From contig JAMXDE010000011.1 of assembly GCA_026770025.1 (NCBI GenBank), positions 2,046,001-2,110,000 of the forward strand: a DNA stretch of 64,000 bases, in the 5' to 3' direction. The notes below the pieces were generated by a model. It saw only the letters and a list, made by a program, of their open reading frames with translations. It searched no databases and was not told the DNA's origin. This document shows positions 1 to 8,215 of this stretch, in pieces. Both the position numbers and the translations under genes were made by a program. The DNA comes from Craspedostauros australis. Taxonomy: Eukaryota; Bacillariophyta; Bacillariophyceae; Mastogloiales; Achnanthaceae. The first letter of the stretch is position 1, and each line of letters opens with the position of its first letter.

Positions 1-1733
1 CTGTTCATGGTCTTGTACATTTGAAAAATTGCTCCACAATCCCCAGGCAATGAAACCATGATGCTTCATCGCTCTTGGCAGGTTTGAGAGCTGATTCTCC
101 AATTGTTGGAGTGAAGGTGCGAGTGTTCCATGTCTTAGTCTTGTTCCAATTTTGCAGGATAGTCTTGCTTTTGATCCAAGACCGGCACATCCTGCATGGA
201 AGATGTCAGTTTCATACATATGTAATCTTGGAACACATGGCAAAGAGGCAAGTGAGAAGCATCAACTGTGCATGCAGGATGAGCCATGCACTTGTATTCT
301 TGCAGACAGATGCCTTCACATATGTAGTCTCTTTTGGAAGTAGAGTGCCTGTCCATTTGTTGCTCAATCGTGTGTACTGGTGGTAGTACAGACAATTCGG
401 TCACCGGTCAATGGGGACATGAAGGGAAAATACCAATTTTCAGCAATTTTTCAGTGACATCATGGTATATTGCAACTTTGACTGTCCAGATCTCTCTCTT
501 TTTGCAACTTGTGTGTGCCAATCAACGCATGATTCTTGTCTCTTCGTGTTGCTTTCTGTCCAAACAGCAGCCACCGCTCAAAAATACGAACGATAATGCC
601 AAAAATTGAGTACTTTGATACGTGATCTACTTGCGTTGTTGGCAACGAGGAGGAGCGTTGGTTTCTTGTGTGTGGCAATCCACTCTCTACTCTGAACACA
701 ACCATTCAGAAACTCGTTGACAAGACCACCAATCGACACTGCCTCCTCCCTCCCTTCCAACTCAACTTCATCTGTGGAGCAATTGTGTAGCTCATGCAGC
801 AGTGGGACCGAGAGTGAAAGAAGAAGCATGCCATGCCAAGAACCCAAGCCATGCCAACAAACAATCCTCAACAACAAATATACTTCAACACAACAGTCCC
901 CCACCCTCTCATACTCAACTGTGCCATACTTGGCATTCAACAAACACCCATCCATCCATCCATCCATCCCTGTCACACCAATGTGCCTGTAGAGATATCA
1001 TTGACACCTGTGTTGAGATGTACATTCGTGTATGTGCATCGTTCACCCGTTATTCTCTCATACGCACTTGGACGGTACAACTACATTCGTGTCAATAGTA
1101 TGATGTGATTCGTCAGAATTACAGTGGAAATGGAACACACGAAAATGAGCAAGATTTCTGGAGGAAATTTGCAATCGATGATTTCTGAGAGAATTAGAAA
1201 TCTCGTCCGTCCATCCATCAATGGTACCAAGAGAATCTCGAGGTACTTCCCAACTAAACCTCAGATGACGATATCATCTGACAGACTACTGCATCACCAA
1301 TGGAACGTGACATCTGGAGAGCAGAAGGACGCCTACTGACGTCGACAGGATGTCATCATGTCACCACGTCGACATCTGTCTCCAAGTCAGAACAGGAGGC
1401 AAAGATCCGATGACCGAAGAGGATCAGCATCATGGATACAGAAGGTGAACTTCAAATGGTAAGTACTCATGGAGTAGGAACCAGTAGTGAATGTACGGAG
1501 TGTGGAATGCGGAGTACGCATCAAACACGGAGTATCGTGTAGCACGAGCACACGATGTTGAGAGAGAGAGAGAGAGAATACAGAGAGGAGCGAGAGAGCA
1601 TCTCGCGTACCGACTCATAGTCAGAGACCAAATCTACGAAACAGATTGAAGCGCCAAGAGCATCGGGCAAGAGAACGGGTGTACACCGAGCGGATTGGAG
1701 TAGCCAAGTAATGAAATAGCAAATGAATGACTA
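1..1733. other. Gene-poor repeat-rich region
   Basis: No convincing gene is visible. The open frames are short, overlap each other on both strands and have no recognisable domain. Visible content is a short CCAT tandem run at about 948-967, a GA dinucleotide run at about 1561-1577, and a dispersed-repeat copy at 1019-1205 described separately. Confidence 0.5.
1019..1205. repeat. Dispersed repeat copy A (uninterrupted, empty site)
   Basis: This stretch aligns with 8003-8126 and then directly with 16650-16705, the two sequences that flank the non-LTR retrotransposon. Shared landmarks are the gacggtacaactacattcg block (about 1071-1089 against 8056-8074) and the aaaatgagc...ttctggaggaaatttg block (about 1142-1170 against 16650-16680). 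Across the junction the two loci keep the same spacing once the retroelement and one target-site copy are removed. This copy therefore represents the site before insertion. The repeat family itself is not identified. Confidence 0.8.
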
Positions 1734-2609
1734 TCAACCAACACCACCTTCCACGATTGTAGGCTTCCAATCATGGAACTTGCCAACAATGGTGTCCACA
1801 GAGCTGATGGGGCTGTGTCTTTGTGGGACGTTTGAGTGAAGGAGGAGCAGCGTGATGGCGATTATCATCCAGGCATTAGTAGCCGTGACGTACCACCCGT
1901 GCTCGACTCCGAGGATGTAGACTTGAAAGGTCACGAAAGAAAGGAAGGATCCAATCACACAGCTGAGGTAGTTGAAGAAGGTGAAGAGGTTCCAAACAAA
2001 TGACCACCATTCCTTCTCGTTTTGGCTTGTGGTGGCTGTGAAGCAGGTCCAAGCGGCCATGTCGACGACTAGGTGATTGGGCTTGGCGTTGTTGTTGCCT
2101 TTACCTTTCGGCTTGAAGTTGTCTTGATGACTCTCGGTGTTATGTGAAAGACGCCAGCAACGACACTTCGCGCACCACATGAACGTTTTGTCATAGACAA
2201 GCTTGCGCTGCGGCTCACCCGCCTTGGGTGGCGTGGATGCCCAGCCTTGGTTCGGTTTTTGATTGTTGTTGTTGTTGGTGGACTTCCTTGGTTGATTCTT
2301 CTTCTTCACGTTGTTCCTTCCAAAGCCTTTGTGTTGCTCGAGGATGTTGGCTTTTGGATGCTTGGCTACATTGTTGAAGTACGTTTGCCTGGGGATGTTG
2401 CAGTCCTTGACACGTCTAATGGCGTGCCAGCGGTCTCCGCGTACTTCGTTGTCGTACGAAGACTGCACTTTGTTGCAGATTGCCATCCAGGTGAGGTCCT
2501 TGGCTGCGAGCTTTGGAAGAGCGTGTTGGTATGTGAATACGGGGAGACGCTTGAGGATTTCCTCAAGGTCATCCTTTGTCGGAATGTGTGTACTCGGATG
2601 TATATGCAT
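1734..2609 (-). pseudogene. Gag-like retrotransposon fragment with Cys/His motif
   Basis: This is a 291-residue open frame starting at an ATG. Residues 1-165 are hydrophilic and basic, with an Asn run, and contain CAKCRCWRLSHNTESH, a C-x2-C followed by W and H-x4-H. Gag-like proteins of copia-type elements in algae often carry such a Cys/His cluster; assignment to that group is inference from the motif and composition. The last third holds two hydrophobic, possibly membrane-spanning segments (about residues 215-240 and 248-265), which is unusual for Gag. No protease, integrase or reverse transcriptase follows downstream on this strand, so it looks like an element remnant. It could instead be an unrelated host gene of unknown function. 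Confidence 0.4.
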
Positions 2610-2669
2610 CAGTCACACTTGCGCGCCATCATCCAGAATATTTGGTGGCGGAATCACGACACAAAACTA

Positions 2670-2776
2670 TGACGTCACAGGAATACCATCGCTGTACCAC
2701 GAGGATACTGCGATACTACGACGACAGGATACCGCAATACCAGCGGATACCACAGTATTCACCACACGTGACGTCA
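2670..2776. promoter_or_regulatory. Two TGACGTCA (CRE-like) palindromes
   Basis: The 8-bp palindrome TGACGTCA occurs at 2670-2677 and 2769-2776, just upstream of the start of the minus-strand gag-like frame. Such sites are bound by bZIP factors in general, and algal aureochromes and CO2/cAMP-responsive bZIPs recognise TGACGT cores. Any regulatory role here is inference from the motif and position. Confidence 0.3.
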
Positions 2777-3065
2777 CATCAAGACCTTAACTACCAGGTC
2801 TACAGGAATGAAATATGTTGTGAATATTCCATCAGATTCGATCAATCATCAGATTCAACAAAACCTGAGAACGGAACAACAACGAGACAACGAGAGAGAA
2901 ACAACAATGTTGACGATCAAGTCAACATCAACGAGCAACATGAGAGCAATGTGCATGGAGGTGCAAGAGGATTGCACCAAGCAATGAGAGCAAGGAAGAG
3001 ATGGATCAAGAGAACATCTTGATCATCTCATTCTCCACGCTCGCTCATCAACAATCAATAGCAAC

Positions 3066-3136
3066 AACAGTAACAGTAACAGTAACAGTAACAGTAACAG
3101 TAACAGTAACAGTAACAGTAACAGTAACAGTAACAG
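3066..3136. repeat. AACAGT hexanucleotide microsatellite
   Basis: About twelve perfect tandem copies of the hexamer aacagt are visible. No gene is associated with it. Confidence 0.95.
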
Positions 3137-3925
3137 AAACACTTTGAGAAAGAGTGTTGACTACTACTGATTCTCTGTGCGCGGAGCCTTCCAACACATG
3201 ATTGATGCTGGAGAGGCTTGGGTCCTTCAGGTCTGCAGGGACGGTCTTGAAGGCTTGGGTCCTGTCTCCTGGGCTCCTCTTGGGAGGTGGCCGATTGGAG
3301 AGCTGGAGGCGGTTGGTGACAGGTATCTTGTAGAGGTCTAAGAACTTGACAATCTTTTGCGACTGTTAATCTAATAGAGCCCAAACGTAATGACTGTTGT
3401 CTTGTTGGCTGTTGTTGGCTGTAGGGCAGAGGCTTGATTGACAAGTGGGTCCGAACGAGAGTCTTCTGTTCCACAAGTAGTCAATTGAGAATACTGGTAA
3501 ATGGTGAAGAAACGTGCGGATTTTGAGTGTTGTTGCTATTGATCTTCTCCATGGGGTGGATCTCCAATGTTGCCCTAAAGGATCTGCTGTATGGGTCACG
3601 TAGCTTGAGTACTGCGGATGGGGTCCGTTCACCAAGTTGGTTGCGAGGTGATGGACGCTGGCATGTGTTCCATGGGTTGTCATCCTCACCATGTTTGCTT
3701 GTATTCGTGCGTTGGTGTTTTGGCAATGTGATGGGATTGGTGACTTGGTTATCGGAACCCTTCAACATGTCTGACACAGGTCGCCAAAGATCTGCTTCAA
3801 TGATCCGGATCAGTTCCCAAACGTGGGTTCGGATGAGGCGCGCAATCGATCTACTGGAATGCTGTTGAGTCGAGTGGTTCGTAGTGTCCTTCACTAAGGT
3901 AGATACTAGTTTAGCTCTATTTATC

Positions 3926-6900
3926 GTTGCTGCGGCAAGGGATCATCGGGGAGCGGCAGCGGTGGCGTTGTTTGGAGAGAACGGCGGATGTTGGTGTCGG
4001 ACTGTCTGCAACAGTCGGCTTTCCATTGAAATCAGGGCCAAAATAATAAAAATGAGCACGATGACTGATCATCATGATGTCTATTTAGATATTCCCACTG
4101 TGCCGTACAAATGCTAGCACGACATGCATGCTGACGACAGCGCCACCCCACCATCAACGGCCGTCCTCGCACGAAGTGTAACACCCTCTGATCCGTTGCT
4201 ATCGCCCAGATTTTCCGGTGCTACCCTCTTCTTCAATTTCGCCTCCCTCAATCCATCCAACGATTAAGGTCTGCCATTGTAATCGTAGTGCCATACTTAT
4301 CATGGCGTGCGTGCGGATTCCAAGTATCATCCAACATCGTCATGTACTCACTTAGCATGGGCGAACGATCGACCGGAAATGACACCAACAGCGGTTCATT
4401 AGGACCATGGATCGGTTGCTCAGCGGGACATGTCTCTTTGCGACTCATCACGCAATACCATCGATTCTTGCCAAATGGCAGGTCCAATGCATTTTCTGCC
4501 ATTCTCAGCTTCTTTACGTATATCTCTGGCAGGTCTTCATCGCGTGCACAGAAGCAATTCTTGGCAATGGTGCAGATGGTGTACACTTGTAGGTCTTTGA
4601 GTTGACCATTCGCATCTCGCTTGCCACCGACGAACGAAACGGATCCATCCATGAGATCGCTATCCTCTTGCACCACAGTGGTGAGCAGTGAGCAGAAAGA
4701 AATAGAAGGGATGTTGGAGCATGCAGCTCTGAGGCTGAGAAGCGAGCCCACTACTTCCTTATCGATCACCAAGGTATCTCCTGACCTTCGATCTGAATCA
4801 TCTCCAACTTGAAGATCCTCCATATTTGTACAGGTTGTTGCTTCGGCAGGACTTATCAGGTACCTTGGCGGTTGATGCTCGGCGCCTTCAACGTTGCTCT
4901 CACTGTCATATCCGTCGCTATCGTCTTCGTCGGCTCTTGATATTCGCATCGGGCATCTGTGGAAGTGTGTGGACTTCATCGCAAGATCGGAGACCGCCGA
5001 CACCGGGATTACTCCTCTAAGTCCATCCCATAACTCCTCTCCCTCGCTATCAGCATGGTCGATCGACGTAGGTGGGACGTACATGTTGAGTGTGTCCATC
5101 AAGATCGACTTGACGTCCTTCCGGACTTCTTGCGCAACGGTCATGGCTCCTCCGATGGCGCAGCTGATGAGCTGCGGGGCCAACGCTTCAAACGCCAACG
5201 GCTGGATATCAAAGCGGGTGCGTGGATGGTCCCATGTCTTTCCACATTGCACCAACCAGATGCAGAGTAGCTCCATTGCCTTGTCAACTTGGAATGGTTG
5301 TGGTACCTGGATGGTGTACTCCTTGTTTGGGTCTGGCCCTAGTCCCCACATTATCTCCGATGACGGAAACCGGACCGGTGTCACCAGGCCAGAGTCTTCA
5401 ACAAGGCGGCGCATTGGGATCGTGTTCTTCTCGAATGTAGCGAACTGGATACCATAATCCAAGCTGGTTACGACTCGAACAATCTCATCTACATGGCCGG
5501 TCATCGTGAACTCGCGCTGGAAGAGGAGAGTGGCAAGTGTCTGCGACGCCATCTGGATGAGTGTTTCTGGGTCCTTCCGCAGCTCTTTCATGCTGCCACA
5601 ACCCATGAATTTCTGGAGGACATTCCAAACAATCGTTTCATGATCCCTTTGGTTCTTGAAGAGGAAAAATCTGTCGGATAGAAAATCCAGGAGGATGGAC
5701 TGCATTCTCGGATTGGTCGCCATGGGACCAAAGAGAGGATGTTTGGCCACCTCATCGTACTCGGGGATGCGTGCTCTCTCTCCCCCTTCCTTGGGGTATT
5801 TCTGTCGCAGATGCTCGTAGAGTTGTTTCTCCACCGCTAGTACGGTTGGTGTGTGACACCCAGAGTGAGAAGGGATGGATCCTACAGCAAAGTTGTGAAC
5901 ACCTGCACCCGCAATGGAAAATGCCACCTTGAGGTTGGACTTCACTTCATCGTTGGGGAGCTCACCCTCGCATTTGTTCATGATGTATGCTCCAAGGACA
6001 TCGCCAAAAACCCTGTATTTGTGGATGATTGCTCGGACAAGGTTTGGACACTTCGATGCGTTATCAATGCCGAGAATGACTGTGACATCGTCCTTGTCGT
6101 CGGGTTCATGGTTCCAGAATGCGACGGAGCGTGAGATGGTGTTGATAATCTCCTTCGATTGTACAACACAGGCATCCAGAGATGCTTTGAGCTTGTTTCG
6201 GGCGAGAGTGTGCCGTTCCTGGATGTCTACCGATTCTTTGATATCGCCATTTGCATCAAGTAGGAACGCAATGGGCGCATCCCTCGAGTATGCACTCGCC
6301 GCGAGCTCGATGGTCTTGCCGGTACCGATTCCGGAATCGTAAAGTAGCACCATGTTCCGGTCTCCCCATGGTTCTCGTTTGTCGACGAGGACTTCATCTG
6401 GAATCAGCGATTCAACTCCTTTGTGCCATACTGAGATTGTCCCAACGTAGTATGAGCTTGAGCAGTGTCTAGATGCATTCATGCAACGGATTTTGTTGAC
6501 AGCACTGTGCCATCCACGTTTCTTGTCCAGCTCATGGCGGAGCATGGTGACAAGATCAGCATGGAGCCTGTTTGGATTCTTTCCGCGAATATAGCACCAA
6601 GCTCGAACTGCCGCGGCCTCCCGATAGATCCAAGACCGGAGTGGATCATCCCAGTATTCTCCTGTGCTTTCGCGACGCTCAAGGTTGAACTCCTGTCGCA
6701 GGGTCGAATTGTATTGGTTGCGTTCGGTCGACGACGCCAAGAGGTTCGCGATTGTTCTGGTGTGCCACAGTCTCTCGTACACTACCTGCCACTCCTTCCA
6801 TGCTCGTCCCCTGATGTTCATCTGCGTCGCCAAGCGCTTGTTCAGCTCCGTCTTTCGTAGATCCTTCTTCCAGAAAGCGGCGTCATCAAAGACCGGTCCC

Positions 6901-7394
6901 CAATTGAGCTTATCAAACGACACTGGCGTGGTCGATGCTGTCGGAGCCGCGGTGGTGTTGGATTGCATCGTGAGTTCTTGCGAGCAAGGCTATTGTTGCT
7001 GTTGCTGCTGCTGCTGCTCTTGATCCACTCTCCACCTGGGCTGCGCGTGTCTGTGCAATGTATCGGGTATCCAAGTTGCCTTTGAAGCCTCTTTATGATG
7101 CTTTCAGTTGCTCTCTGATATCTCCAACCAAAACCTGAGTGCCGTCGGTACTTTGCCGTCGCTTTGTGGTGCCTCAAATGCTGTGTTGCCTCCATGTCAT
7201 CGCGTCGCCTCTGTCACCGTTCCCTTGCCTTTCTTGCTCGTTCGTTCCACGCTCATGTTCATGTTCACGAGATCTTCCACGCAGCTTTGCGCGGAAGCGA
7301 TCCAACAGACAGGAAGCGTGTCAACTCCGACAAAAGGACAAAGATTTATCGAGTCTTGTCTTGTCGCTGGGTCACGCCAAATTCTGTCTATTCA
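3926..7394. repeat. Segmental duplication, copy 1
   Basis: This segment aligns almost end to end with 18046-21587. It includes the sequence 3' of the NTPase-like gene, the whole gene and its 5' flank. Similarity starts near gctgcggcaagggatc and ends near gtcacgcc...ctattc, and outside those points the flanks are unrelated. No target-site duplication or terminal inverted repeat is obvious at the ends. It may be a gene-family duplication unit or a mobile unit. Confidence 0.9.
4248..6968 (-). CDS. P-loop NTPase-like protein, multicopy family, copy 1
   Basis: A single uninterrupted 906-residue frame begins with MQSNTTAAPTAS; an upstream in-frame stop makes this ATG the likely start. Around residue 213 the stretch LLYDSGIGTGKTIELA is a good Walker A (GxGxGKT). 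About 80 residues later VTVILGIDNASK could be the Walker B strand, followed by AFSIAGAGVHNFAVGS. The C-terminal third is acidic (EDDSDGYDSES near residue 690). I do not recognise the family with certainty. The layout recalls the divergent P-loop NTPases of retrotransposon-hot-spot (RHS) and Crinkler-type proteins, which are multicopy and repeat-associated; this is inference. Compared with copy 2 (18274-21078) it stops about 30 residues earlier at the C-terminus. No signal peptide or membrane segment is evident. Confidence 0.7.
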   Translation of the reverse strand: MQSNTTAAPTASTTPVSFDKLNWGPVFDDAAFWKKDLRKTELNKRLATQMNIRGRAWKEWQVVYERLWHTRTIANLLASSTERNQYNSTLRQEFNLERRESTGEYWDDPLRSWIYREAAAVRAWCYIRGKNPNRLHADLVTMLRHELDKKRGWHSAVNKIRCMNASRHCSSSYYVGTISVWHKGVESLIPDEVLVDKREPWGDRNMVLLYDSGIGTGKTIELAASAYSRDAPIAFLLDANGDIKESVDIQERHTLARNKLKASLDACVVQSKEIINTISRSVAFWNHEPDDKDDVTVILGIDNASKCPNLVRAIIHKYRVFGDVLGAYIMNKCEGELPNDEVKSNLKVAFSIAGAGVHNFAVGSIPSHSGCHTPTVLAVEKQLYEHLRQKYPKEGGERARIPEYDEVAKHPLFGPMATNPRMQSILLDFLSDRFFLFKNQRDHETIVWNVLQKFMGCGSMKELRKDPETLIQMASQTLATLLFQREFTMTGHVDEIVRVVTSLDYGIQFATFEKNTIPMRRLVEDSGLVTPVRFPSSEIMWGLGPDPNKEYTIQVPQPFQVDKAMELLCIWLVQCGKTWDHPRTRFDIQPLAFEALAPQLISCAIGGAMTVAQEVRKDVKSILMDTLNMYVPPTSIDHADSEGEELWDGLRGVIPVSAVSDLAMKSTHFHRCPMRISRADEDDSDGYDSESNVEGAEHQPPRYLISPAEATTCTNMEDLQVGDDSDRRSGDTLVIDKEVVGSLLSLRAACSNIPSISFCSLLTTVVQEDSDLMDGSVSFVGGKRDANGQLKDLQVYTICTIAKNCFCARDEDLPEIYVKKLRMAENALDLPFGKNRWYCVMSRKETCPAEQPIHGPNEPLLVSFPVDRSPMLSEYMTMLDDTWNPHARHDKYGTTITMADLNRWMD

Positions 7395-8002
7395 GTTGGG
7401 ACAGACTTGGTCCGGGACCCATCCGGGACTCAACCGTCCGTTTCGCGTACACGGTGTTTGGTATCCAAAACCGATACTGTGATGGAAGGCTACCGCACGC
7501 ATGGTGTGTAGTTGAACCACGATCCACGCTCTGCTCACCCTCCAGCTCATGCACTCATGCCACCTGCCCATCTAACCATCTTGCAGAACCTGTACGCATC
7601 TTGGAGCATATCCACATCAATGGATCAAGTGCTGCTCTACGGAAAGAGTTGCTGGACAGCTGTGTGTGTGCAGAACCATCACGACATGTTGCTGTACAAC
7701 AAGAACGGCTGAAGCACGACAGCATGAACCCCTGCCTTTTTACTCGATCGTCCTATCAATAGTCAGCTTAACACATAAAGCAAGCAATCAGAAACAATCT
7801 TAACAGCTTACTTCCGAGTCTACTACAGTGACACCATCGTCTGATACAGCTTTGTTCTCAACATTAAACGGTGTCAAAACCGGTTGAAGGACAGACCATC
7901 CTCCTGACATCGTGCAAAAGACACAGAATACCAACTGGTAGCTTCACTCTACTTCATTTGACGGACCTGGTCACCCCCAATTTCGAAGTAAGTTGATGGG
8001 CT
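6969..8002. other. 5' flank of NTPase copy 1 and spacer
   Basis: A CAG/CTG-type trinucleotide run (about 6990-7019) lies just upstream of the NTPase ATG. The part up to 7394 belongs to the duplicated segment; the remainder to 8002 is unique in this window. Plus-strand open frames of up to 207 residues occur but have no domain, and they overlap the promoter side of the minus-strand gene. Confidence 0.45.
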
Positions 8003-8126
8003 GTACATGCGTGTATGTACATCGTTCACCCATTATTCTCTGATACTCACGTGTGGACGGTACAACTACATTCGTTTTGATAGTGCACTGTGACTTGGCA
8101 AAATCACATCACAAATCGCACACACA
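8003..8126. repeat. Dispersed repeat copy B, left half
   Basis: This matches 1019-1142. It is interrupted at 8126 by the retrotransposon and resumes at 16650. The last 16 bases, 8111-8126 (acaaatcgcacacaca), are the left target-site duplication. Confidence 0.8.
8111..8126. repeat. Left target-site duplication of LINE
   Basis: The sequence acaaatcgcacacaca is repeated exactly at 16634-16649 on the far side of the element. The bases outside the two copies differ (atc before the left copy, aca before the right), so the repeat is limited to 16 bp. Confidence 0.88.
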
Positions 8127-8215
8127 TAGTTTCGGAACTCCGACAAACAAAACAGCAATCAACAAAACACTAAATCAGTCCCAACCAAACAGCAAACAAC
8201 ACGAAAACGAACACG

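Larger units (their letters stand above)
2610..3925. other. Intergenic region with hexamer repeat
   Basis: No gene is supported. It contains two perfect TGACGTCA palindromes (2670-2677, 2769-2776) and an AACAGT hexamer array (3066-3136). Open frames exist on both strands at 3366-3894 but they overlap antisense and show no domain, so none is called. Confidence 0.45.

Noticed and set aside
3366-3894. Overlapping frames of 108-137 residues on both strands
   Set aside because: They are antisense to each other, have no domain, and none is preferred by any signal.
7139-7762. 207-residue plus-strand frame upstream of NTPase copy 1
   Set aside because: It has no domain and lies on the promoter side of the opposite-strand gene. 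The corresponding region of copy 2 gives a different, shorter peptide because of the minisatellite.
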